Below are positions 10,261 to 19,263 of a DNA stretch of 33,488 nucleotides, one piece after another (positions within the stretch are counted from its first letter, which is position 1; every line of letters starts with the position of its first letter). A program made the position numbers and the translations under genes. The DNA comes from Scleroderma bovista (taxonomy: Eukaryota > Basidiomycota > Agaricomycetes > Boletales > Sclerodermataceae), in assembly GCA_037178675.1 (NCBI GenBank), contig JAYMGJ010000710.1, positions 1 through 33,488 of the forward strand, read 5' to 3'. The notes below the pieces were generated by a model. It made no database searches. It saw nothing but the letters and a program-made list of their open reading frames with translations, and was not told the DNA's origin.

Positions 10261-10348
10261 ATGCAATGCTACCATGCAAGCTTTGGTGTTTCGTTACTAT
10301 GGGCACCTCTGTAGAAGGTTGTCAATGCCAATTCGATATCTAGTTCCA

Positions 10349-11592
10349 CATTTTATTCGTCGTTTCTTTGGCAGTGTGCGCTTATAGAAGCGGCGATCTT
10401 ATATCCAGACAGAGCTGCTGTGGTTATCCCATCCGTCTTTGCAAAACTTCAATTCCTTGGGACAGAAGGCTCTCAGTGTACGAGACATGAAGCTTGAAGT
10501 TTGCGTGTTTACACCCTCACAGTCGCCACCTTCGCAGTCATGGATACTTATCATATATCATATCCAAAATACCACCTGTCTGCTCGCATCCCGTTTCCTA
10601 CACTTCGTTAACATCCCGCACGAACCAGGTCTTTAGGCTCCAGAATTTCGCTGTTTAAAAACCCTACTTACGAAGAGATCCAAAGCGGCGACTTTCTTGT
10701 TTCAAGGTCCCACCCGCTCAAACTTTCATTTCCCGAAGGATAGTCACCTCTGGGTTCCCCGATCACGGAGAAAAACAGTGCCTCTGCACGTAAAAGCGAT
10801 GGTTTCAAATTTACCACCTTCGTGTACCCACGACTCGTAGTATCGACCACTGCACTGAAGTACCCGTTCGCCATCCGATATGGACATCACTCGAACGTTG
10901 TCATCCTTACGAACGGAGCCAGATCTAGTGCCCCAGAACCCGTTTCTCGGTTGTCCCAGGCTCCAGTTCCTGATGCCATTGATGGATGGCTTCTCTTCAA
11001 GTACCCGTCATCACATGATATTGGCGCGGCTTGGCGGTGTACTTGCTGTAGCTACAAATGTTGCACTTGGGCACTTCCCTGCGTATTATCGAACCTTATC
11101 GATACACGACACACCCACGTGCGTCCCGTGGATGAACTCAATGTCTTTTTATCTGACAATCAGTGGGGACCCTGCACAATTGGCAAGTCTTTCTGTCCTA
11201 TTGTTGTCATCACCCTAAATGGTAGCCTTATGGTGCTGCCAGTCTATTGACGAATTCCGTTGCAAGGACCGTTTTTTCGGTCTGTATGGACCACTTTCGA
11301 CATCGAGTGATCTTTCCATGAAGAACACCTATCCAGTGAAATGCTGTTCCTTTGCAATATATCTGTGTTATCTCCACAAGGTCATGGAATCCCGCGATGT
11401 CAGGAAACCGCCGCCGCCGCCGCCGCCGCCATGGCCTTGTCGAAAAACGACCAACAATTGACCAGACGACAAAGGAAATTCCAGGCTATTTTCTTGCGCC
11501 CTGAGCTTATCATACGCCACACTCCCTATGGAAATCCAACGTGGGATCTTGTGTTGAAACAAACCCACCAGACGGTGGTCTTCATGATCACG
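10349..11592 (+). repeat. Metallothionein cassette upstream block, copy D
   Basis: Counterpart of block A: TTATAGAAGCGGCGATC at 10382 matches 890; ACAGTCGCCACCTTCGCAGT at 10521 matches 1045; CGTTAACATCCCGCA at 10607 matches 1132; the segment around 10970-11020 (CTTCTCTTCAAGTACCCGT) matches 1430; GGACCACTTTCGACATCGA at 11288 matches 1720. It leads into metallothionein copy 4. No conserved reading frame is seen. Confidence 0.7.
11408..11430 (+). repeat. (CCG)n microsatellite
   Basis: About seven and a half CCG units inside block D. The matching place in block A has only a single CCGCC, so the repeat expanded after duplication. Confidence 0.9.
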
Positions 11593-11619
11593 CTAGCCAC
11601 TAGCTAAACATATAAAAGG
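11593..11619 (+). promoter_or_regulatory. Core promoter of metallothionein copy 4
   Basis: CTAGCCACTAG (11593-11603) then TATAAAAGG (11611-11619), same layout as the other copies; the palindrome has one change. Confidence 0.6.
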
Positions 11620-11767
11620 GGTCACGATTCGCTTTCGAACTCCAATCGCTCTGAACTCACCACTACTCGAATATCTCCCGTGTGTCTCGCACTTTGCATT
11701 CGTTCGCATGCCTCGTAACTGACGGCGATGTGTGGATTTTGTAGACATCAAACCAATCTCTATCACA

Positions 11768-11920
11768 ATGGCCAACCCATGCACCTGCAGCGCTAAGTAC
11801 GTGCTCGTCCGGTACATGCCAGCAACTTCGCTGATTAACTGTCCCGATAGCTGCTCCTGCACTCCCGGCTCCTGCACCTGCAACTGCAACAACTCTACCT
11901 GCTCCTCTTGCAACCAGTAA
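11768..11920 (+). CDS. Metallothionein copy 4 (two exons)
   Basis: Metal-chelating metallothionein. Exons 11768-11796 and 11851-11920; the 54-nt intron (GTACGT, CTGATTAAC, CCCGATAG) sits after codon 9 plus two bases, as in all copies. The product is 32 aa, 9 Cys in the pattern 5, 7, 11, 13, 18, 20, 22, 27, 30, ending Asn-Gln. The intron has no stop and is 3n. The gene belongs to the cassette starting at 10349 and shares up- and downstream flanks with copy 2, so copies 2 and 4 arose by duplication of a unit of about 2 kb. Confidence 0.88.
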   Translation: MANPCTCSAKYVLVRYMPATSLINCPDSCSCTPGSCTCNCNNSTCSSCNQ

Positions 11921-11944
11921 ACACATCTCGCTTCCTTCAGTATA

Positions 11945-11962
11945 TGCGACCAGGGGGTTGCA
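11945..11962 (+). promoter_or_regulatory. 3'-UTR hairpin of metallothionein copy 4
   Basis: TGCGACC / GGTTGCA around an AGGG loop. The one arm change creates a G-U pair, so the stem is kept; it lies 24 nt after the stop. Confidence 0.5.
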
Positions 11963-12104
11963 TTGTTGTATGAATGTTCGCGCTTTTGAGAGAAAACCCA
12001 TGAAAAATTTACAGTGTATGGTTTGATGTTTTGTGTTTGTGAAATGCAAATTGTGTTGTATTGAACTCTGCTGAGCAACTAGCAGTCTAGCACTGATTGC
12101 GTGC

Positions 12105-12480
12105 GCCATGCCCATGTTGGACTGTGCTGTTTGCGACCTCGGTGACAAGTTGGTATTTAGTTGGGTGTCCATTCCTCTGGCCCAGAGATAAAATGGGAGC
12201 TGCGCAGACCGGCTCAGCAATCTACTGAGTCAGGGACACTGTCGGAGGCTTTCTCTCGAGAATTGGCTTTGGGAGACTATCTTCCTCGTATATAGATGTA
12301 GCATTTCCCTCCCTACTATTGTAGCTCTGCACGTCTGTAAAAAATGAGTGCTCGTCCAAAGTACTACGATGGGCCCCGAGCATAATGTTCATCGTGTTCG
12401 AAGCTTTGGAGACTTAGTTCAATACAGTCTCCCAGATTGGCAGACCCTTCCACAAGGGAAGGTCGTTCTCGTTGTTCACG
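12105..12480 (+). repeat. Metallothionein cassette downstream block (second copy)
   Basis: Similar to 2545-2880: CTACTGAGTCAGGGACACTG, GAATTGGCTTTGGGAGACTA and the GAAGCTTTGGAGACTTAGT region all have counterparts there. Confidence 0.55.
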
Positions 12481-12737
12481 AAGAGTGTATCTTAGGGACC
12501 AAATGAGTTGCTGAATCTGTGCTGCATCCACTCAAATTTATGTAACAAGTGGGAGCACATGTTACAATGTGAATAAAGCCCCTCAATTGAAACAACTTGA
12601 TCAAGGGTCTAGGGGTATTGGGCTGAGCCACAGACCGCAGGCAGCACAGCTGCAAGACTATGTTCAATGTCATGATATATATACAAGGTCCGTGGCAATG
12701 ATTGAACTTCATTCTAGCACAGAAACTCGTGGTCACT

Positions 12738-12832
12738 ACGGGTAAGCCGACCCTGCCCGTACCCCCATTACCCACGGCACCCGACCCACACTGTACCGGT
12801 GGGTGGTAATCCGGGCAACCCTTACTACCCAT
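12738..12832. repeat. GGGTA/ACCC-rich low-complexity block, possible hAT end
   Basis: On the minus strand the block reads CAGTGTGGGTCGGGTGCC and then GGGTAATGGGGGTACGGG, i.e. GGGT-rich sequence beginning with CAGTG. Some hAT-type elements end in this way. I found no partner end in the window, so the assignment is weak. Confidence 0.25.
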
Positions 12833-12854
12833 GCTAGTCCCTAAGATTATTACA

Positions 12855-13120
12855 CTAGTCAGTGTCAAAAACGGCACAAATGATGTCCTGCAGGTCTGTT
12901 GAAGAGAAATATTCCTCATGGCTGGACGTGGTGGAAAGGGTTGGGGACGGGGGACTGGTGCTGGGCGAATCATCATAGTCAATGGAGAGGTCCAAGGTTT
13001 GAGGTTCCTGCTCTGATGTGCGATGGCCAGAGCCGGAGTGGCCCTTGATCATGCCCTGTGAGGCAAGGAAGGACTTGATCTTCCCTTTGGTATCTATTAC
13101 AGCATGACTCTCCTTGAAAA
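12855..13120 (-). CDS. Uncharacterised coding fragment (3' end)
   Basis: The minus strand stays open from about 13120 down to a stop at 12855 and encodes a run like VIDTKGKIKSFLASQGMIKG followed by an acidic Ser/Thr/Pro-rich tail ending in FDTD. The start is not defined: the upstream part would have to come from earlier exons. A second minus-strand frame at 13349-13534 (with WIDDLGGKIMYSN) could belong to the same gene, but I cannot join them with confidence. No known family recognised. It may be a remnant of a mobile-element gene, since it ends next to the GGGT-rich block. Confidence 0.25.
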
Positions 13121-13539
13121 GATGAGGGTGAGTGAGTAAAGAGGCATGAAAGGATGGTGGAGTGGATAGGTACCCGCAGCCAGTCTAGAGGCTTGGGCCT
13201 GAAGCCTCGGAGGCACTGAAGATGGAGGCTGGCGCAGGGGTTTGGCAGCCTCCCTCAGTAGTCATCTGTTCATCGCATTTCTGTTGGGTGGGTGAGTGGG
13301 GGAATGGAGATAAGGACGGGACGGGAGTGGTGAACCTTGAGACGGATCCTACAGCCGAAAGATATTAGTCAGTAAAAGTTCCTGAGTCTCCCGAAGCCAG
13401 CTGCCTAATGCGGATCGCCTCGGAGGGCCTAAGTTTTTGCTAGCGTGACTGTCCGGCTCATATACTTCGCACTTTGGTGTGGATCGGCAATTCGAGTACA
13501 TAATCTTTCCACCAAGATCATCTATCCAGTGCACGCACC

Positions 13540-14070
13540 TTACTTACATTAAGGTTTCTTGGCTCTTCATCACTTATGTGGGCATCTAGCCATGGGACGC
13601 TGCAGCAGACAAGGGTCAGTATGCAATTTCAAGGCTGGGCTCAAAGGACGCCCCAACCGCTTTCAGTCGCAACTATGTACTCACTCAGTTTTGTACGTCC
13701 AACGAGCGCAGGATCTATGGTCGGCGGTGTTGACCTTCCTTGCAACTTCTGGACACTCACGTATGCACATAATTGAACGTGTGCCTTGGGAGCATTGTAC
13801 TGTCTCCAGCTTCTGGAGCACCTGTTGGGAAGTTAGAAAACGCACCCAGCCTTTGAATCTAATGCCTCTTGTACATTCTTAAGATGCACATTCGGAGGAA
13901 CGCACCTTAAACTTAACTTGCTCTTTCACCAGTCTGGTTTATTGCCCGAGGGGACAAGGAAATGTTCAGCCCAAAGCTAGATTTTGACTAATCTCCCCAA
14001 GGCAGACCAAAGAGTTGATGGAAGACAATCGTTTCCTCTGATTTTGATGGAACCAATGAACATGGCAACT
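13540..14070. other. Intergenic, no gene recognised
   Basis: Short open frames on both strands without recognisable domains. Nothing I can support. Confidence 0.4.
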
Positions 14071-14982
14071 TTTGCAAAAGTTCGCGGAAAACGCAAAAAA
14101 CAATTTCGCCCCCATGGCAATTGCCGGAAATGACCCCAGAAGTAGCCCTAGACACCTGTAGGCTGTAGTGGCCGGTGTTAGTAGTTGGTTCTAGTGCTCG
14201 TAGGCTCGCTGTTCACAATCGCCCACGACGCAGACACGCACGCAGCTGGCAATGCCGCTACAAGACGACAACTACCACTAACACAGCATGCACGACGACG
14301 CAGGTGCTAACAACTCGTGATACGACGATCACCTCCCTCGAGCTCTCAGCATCGACCACACCATACAAGTACTCGGGCACGGCGATAACGAGTACCACCA
14401 TCACCGCCTTTTCCACCACCATCCTCACCCGTGTGAAGACGATGGCATGTACGCGGCAATTGCTGTTGCAGACAATGTTGACGATGGGTTCCCCTCCCTC
14501 TCGTGTCGACCACCACAGCACGCACGCACGCACGCAACGGCGACGACTGCCGTGACCATCTTCACCCTCTCATGTCAACCACGACCATAGACTCTCCACC
14601 CTTTCACGTTGACCACCTCTCATGTTGACCACCACTATAACACGCATGCATGCACGACGATGACGACGAATGGATATATTATGTATATACAATGTGTATT
14701 TGATGATATGTGGAAATATAGTACTTTGTTCTTACTATTTGGAACTATGTACATAGCAGCTTGATCACAAACTGTATCCCTGATACTGAGTAGGTGACAG
14801 GTGACTCTTTGATGGGGTAACCATGACAGATACGACCTCTGAGGCGCATTTGGAAAGATACGGAGGTCCACAAGGAGTACATAGTAGTTACTAATCCTAA
14901 CTACTAAATGTGTCTAGGGGCTGCCTCGGTCCTTCTGGGCAGTTCGAAATTGGTTTTTGCGTTTTCCGCGAACTTTTGCAAA
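14071..14982. mobile_element. Non-autonomous element with about 100-bp terminal inverted repeats
   Basis: The left end begins TTTGCAAAAGTTCGCGGAAA (14071) and the right end is its complement, ending at 14982. Similarity continues inward (CAATTTCG, CCCAGAAG, CCCTAGACAC) for roughly 100 bp. No transposase is encoded. The interior (14160-14640) is low-complexity, ACC/ACG-rich with an (ACGC)n run at 14518-14535, and explains the spurious open frames there. I could not identify a target-site duplication. Confidence 0.65.
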
Positions 14983-15440
14983 CAGCTGTAATGATTAGTT
15001 GGATAAAACGAATATGCAACTATCCTGATCTAAGTCTGTTTCCGACGTGCTTTGGGACTTCCTCAGGGAAATGTTTTGTTCCGTAAGGTTCCTTGGAAAA
15101 CGAGGACCGCTAACACCGTCACGGGCCTTGTTCTTATGCATCATTGTCAGTATCTTTTGAATTCCGTTCTCATGGCCATGTTATCGGAGCCTTCGGTTCA
15201 TATTCCTCAGAGACAACCCCTCGAGCCAGGTAATGCGATTGCGAAAATAACCCGAAACGTGTGATGTTCAAACCTGTTCCTTCGAAGCCAGTGAAAGAAA
15301 GCTATGATATCAATCGTACGAGTCGCACCTCATTGGAGAAAGATCTGTGGCTCATCATCGTTGGTGTCCATAATCGACTGATCGATGACCTATGAAATTC
15401 CACTGCTTCTCTGGGAGATAGAAATCTGATAAGCGGAAGA
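14983..15440. other. Intergenic, no gene recognised
   Basis: No supportable gene. A 70-codon open frame at 15052 has no recognisable motif. Confidence 0.4.
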
Positions 15441-15975
15441 ATGGAAGGAAACGGAGGATTCTGTTCCGAAGGGAATACCTCAACCCGATGCCTTCTATCT
15501 GATCCATTGCCGGGTTTGGTTCATATCACACAAAACTTGGGGGCACCCTCATCGAATTCAAGGAGATTTGGCTCCCTTCTCACCGTCCGAGGGGAAAGAA
15601 CGGGAGGGCCCTTGAGTGCTGGCAAGAGCTATAAAAAGGAGCTGCACAAAGAAGTTCAGCAATTCACCCGACTCTCCTACTTGATGCGAAAGGTATGTCA
15701 TTAGTACCTTCAATGAATAGTTTGCATTGACTAACCCACAGTTTGTCTTCAACGTGGACAAGTTACCTGTGCTTCAAAATAAGATAAGACATCTAATCAA
15801 ATCCGCACAGTTTTCTGATGAACTTTCTTGTAGCTACGACTGGAAAGTTGAAAAACCACAAGTGTTACCAATTCACTTTCCCTTGATCCATATAGTCTTA
15901 GGGTGGAGAAAAGTAGCAGCAGGTGTCGAGGCTCGACGAGGCTACGAAGAATACGTGCACGAGGTTGACTGTTGA
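15441..15975 (+). CDS. Hypothetical protein (two exons)
   Basis: Exons 15441-15692 and 15742-15975 join in frame over a 49-nt intron with GTATGT, a TGACTAAC branch site and CACAG. They give about 161 aa. The second half is basic and helix-like (HKEVQQFTRLSYLMRK then FVFNVDKLPVLQNKIRHLIK), with no membrane segment or known motif visible. A TATA-like ATAAAAAGG lies inside the first exon, so the true start could differ, and further upstream exons are possible. I do not recognise a family. The clean splice junction is the main reason to list it. Confidence 0.35.
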
Positions 15976-16530
15976 TGTTTTTGGCGTTTCATGTAAATGC
16001 TGTACGGTATTAGTGGACAGTCCATCGTTAAAACACCAGCGCCAAAGAGCAGGACCACTGAGAGCTGCAATACAATAAGTGCTTGAATCGAATTGGTCGG
16101 ATCAACTAAGTAAAATTTTGCTGCGATGATTCAGACCGTCAACTCTTGCAGCAATTGCTACGTACCATTTACGAAGAGAGGATCAACTTGCACTTGACAT
16201 TCGTTATGTTTGAAGGATCGTCACGGGGCCTGAATACTAGACAGGTGAGTGCTGGAAGTCGCATGGTTGTTGAATGTCTGGGCACGGTTGACGACATCTA
16301 ACATCAATTAAATGAAGCGTCATCGATGCAATGGTACATAGGACTCTGCGACCAGGAAGGAGTATTTTCCAACCCACGCAACTTGGCCGCATCACTTTTT
16401 TCTTGCACTGTGTTACTTAAAATTGTTTCTGCTGGTGGGTTAATTCCGTCCGTCGGTATTTTGTGCAGTGACCAGTCATGTAGATCTCGGAGCTTTCTCT
16501 ACGCCGTGGGAAATATCATGGAGCCGTTCA
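15976..16530. other. Intergenic, no gene seen
   Basis: Nothing supportable; the diverged metallothionein upstream block begins at its right edge. Confidence 0.4.
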
Positions 16531-16534
16531 AGGA

Positions 16535-17660
16535 GGCCCTCCTGGCCACGGTATCCGTTTTCAAAAGGTTTGTCCGCTGTCCTGGTTTTCCCAATTGATC
16601 TTTCAATTCTTGCACAGACAGTCTGATCGTAAGGGCAAGTAAGCACCGAGAAGACATGAGCCTATGAACAACCCATATAAATGTGGAGTAATTCTTCACA
16701 CCCTCGCAGTTACCGCCGCAGTCACGGGCGGTGGCCTCATTTCTACTACTAGCTTCACGAATAGTCCCGTAACCTCACCCATACTCCTTTCCATTGTACA
16801 CCAGGATCGTGTCCCTCGGTCCCACATTCGCTGTTTAAAAGGTCTATGGCTGACCAGGAACCACTCTCCCAAACCAATATATTTCGATTGAAGAGGCTCA
16901 CCGCTCCTGGCAACGAAGGATGACCTCAACTTTACCACTTCTACATCGGACTACTACGCCGATGAGTACCGTTGGTCGTTCCCCATCTGATCTTGATGTG
17001 GCTATCATCCGAACACATCCAAGGCTTTGTTCGTCACACTCTGCTGGCGTGGAGCCCATTTTTCACTCGGATCAGCCTCCGAAGACCTGATGGATGAGTG
17101 CGGGGACTTGAATCTCGCGACTTTCCTACTTTATCGAACTCTATCGGCCGCCGACACACATGCCAAGAAATGTCGATGTCGAATAACAACGTTGGACTTG
17201 ACATACATACAGTCAACAAATAAATTATTTTCTAGGCTTCCTGAAAACCTGGCAAACATATGGTATGACTGCCGTTCCTCTTCCAAGGGCACTGTTCGCT
17301 ATGGCGTGGTGAGTAAAGATGCCCTTTTTTAAGGACCATTCTCTCACGTTGTACCCACTTGATACCAGGTGACCGTTCCATGTCGACCGAGTGAAATATT
17401 GGCCACTTCATGCATTACTTATGTGTCCCACGATGTCACCCATGATAGCGACGCTGGTACGATCGTATCCGAACCTTTATCAGGAAGCCTCAGATATCTG
17501 GCGTCCTAGGTTACCCTTACTTTGACACCCTCTTTCCCGATTGATGAAGAGTATTCTAGCCCCATGCGCCAACTCTCATGACGGAGATACAATAACGCAG
17601 TAAACAAAGGACAACTTCCCTGGAAAAGGTTCGCCATAGCCATTCCGCAGTAATTGAATA
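16535..17660 (+). repeat. Metallothionein cassette upstream block, copy E (diverged)
   Basis: The most diverged of the four blocks. Matches include CTCCTGGCCACGGTATCCGT (16539), CCACATTCGCTGTTTAAAAG (16820, compare 10644), ACATCGGACTACTACGCCG (16944, compare the inverted block near 9530) and TTTATCGAACTCTATCG (17131, compare 11088). It leads into the divergent metallothionein copy 5. Confidence 0.55.
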
Positions 17661-17667
17661 TCATAAT

Positions 17668-17693
17668 CTAGCCGCTGTCTGGATATATAAAAA
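17668..17693 (+). promoter_or_regulatory. Core promoter of metallothionein copy 5
   Basis: CTAGCCGCTGT (17668-17678), a partly decayed version of the palindrome, followed by TATATAAAAAG (17684 onwards). Confidence 0.5.
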
Positions 17694-17837
17694 GGGCCCC
17701 CCTCGTCGCTTTAATCTTCAGCAATCTCCGCTCTCAACTCACAACCATCTCTCGTACGTCTCAACTCAGCACTTCGCAGGGTTCGCAGCTGACGGAGACT
17801 CCCTCATTTTGCAGATACCCAACTAATTTTGATTAAC

Positions 17838-17995
17838 ATGGCTGGACAATGTGGTTGCTGTTGCAAGTATGTGATCGCTCCCTTGGATGTCAAACGATGT
17901 CGCTGATTAGCTACGCCCTCCCTAGATGCCAGTGCGCGACTCGGGCAGAATGCCACTGTACTTGCGAAGACACTGCCTGCCCCGACAAGAGGTAA
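17838..17995 (+). CDS. Metallothionein copy 5, divergent (two exons)
   Basis: Metallothionein with its own Cys pattern. Exons 17838-17866 and 17926-17995; intron 17867-17925 (59 nt, GTATGT, CTGATTAG, CCTAG) at the shared position. The product is 32 aa with 10 Cys (5, 7, 8, 9, 11, 13, 19, 21, 23, 28), including a run of three adjacent Cys (C7-C9), and is charged at the C-terminus (PDKR) where the others are neutral. Translating through the intron hits a stop, so splicing is needed. Its flanks are also the most diverged, so it split from the others early. The pattern change may mean another metal preference; this is inference. Confidence 0.87.
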
Positions 17996-18019
17996 ACACC
18001 TCTCGCATTATTGATGCTA

Positions 18020-18037
18020 TGCGACCGGAGGGTCATG
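18020..18037 (+). promoter_or_regulatory. 3'-UTR hairpin remnant of metallothionein copy 5
   Basis: TGCGACC-GGAG-GGTCATG: only the inner four pairs are kept, but position after the stop and the following TTTTGTATGAG match the other copies. Confidence 0.35.
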
Positions 18038-19263
18038 TTTTTGTATGAGAGTCTAGATTTTTTGAGATGCATTTTGGAAAGCACATATAAAAGTCGTGGT
18101 GTATGCTGTCGAGCTTTGAATTTCTTATGCAAAATGCGATCACTGTTTGGTTATAAAATGTTTTGATGTTGAGTGACTCTGCTCGACAACCACGGCATGT
18201 CCGAATCTACTACACGACAGCGAGCGCTAGCCGTGGAGTTTTCCAACCATATGCTTATTAACCTCGCCGGACTCCCCCATATCCGTTCTTCAGGTGGCTT
18301 CCAACTCAACCTGACATCTCATTCCATCCCTGAAGCTTTAGCTCAAACTTCTGATCGAACAGAGCTATCAGATTATCAGATAATAGAGCTGATAATCAGA
18401 TAATCGAATCCCCGTTACAAGAACAAAGGCGATCACATGTAGAGATATGTCACTGCGTCCACTGACTCAGGTCTTGTCCATCAAACTTCGCTTCGTCCCC
18501 ACATCGCCGTCAAAACGTGGGCAACAGGCTTTACTCCTGACTAAAATTGTACCTCTCACTTCGTTTCAGCTGGTTCTGTTTCACTGCCTGACTGTATCGG
18601 ACCCGAAGCGGGTAATTGGATTTGCCGTATAATCACTCAATTTCTTATCCAAAGGCAGACCAGTAAATGCATGCATGTTACAAGATGTTTACGGATAACA
18701 GCGTCAGATATATATCATCATCCTCCGGTCCTCGTCCTCCCCGTGAATCATATCATTTCAAAATCGTTTCGAAGCATAAGATATACCTTTTAAATTTCAA
18801 ACATGTGCAAAAAAAGAAAAGGCTTGTGCGCCTCGGTCAATGATGTAGCGAATTTCTCTCCCTCGTATCTCCGTGATCAGTGTGGAACTTTTGTCTACAC
18901 CCTCCACCACACGCACAAAGATTAGATCCTTCGTGAGATAAGCTCTAGGGAATGACCACCGTCTAGGGGTATGAGTAGTTCGGGAACACCCACACGTTAT
19001 CAACGTTCAACAACCACAGCAAAGGAATGCAACCATGATCCGTCCCCATCCAGATGAGTCCGGTGGCCAGCGGACAAGATCCAGACGGACCAGGTGAAAG
19101 TAACAACATGGCCACCGTCATACAACCTTCACAATACAAACACAGGTGCACAAGGGAAACCGCGAGTGCGAGCAGGAATAACACGGGTTGAAAAATACAA
19201 GGGTAGGATTTGCAGGGAGATCGAGGACGGAGATCGGGGGAGAGGGTAAAGGAAGGCGACGGC
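18038..19263. other. Intergenic, no gene seen
   Basis: Contains a 9-bp inverted repeat GATTATCAG / CTGATAATC at about 18371-18397 and the 3' flank of the minus-strand carrier gene. The 73-codon minus-strand frame at 18963-19184 is hydrophobic but has no other support. Confidence 0.4.

Noticed and set aside
11341..11607. Poly-Ala/poly-Gly frames around 11410
   Set aside because: Caused by the (CCG)n microsatellite; no counterpart in block A.
14175..14555. Threonine-rich 126-codon open frame
   Set aside because: Produced by ACC/ACG low-complexity DNA inside the inverted-repeat element; opposite-strand frames are equally long.
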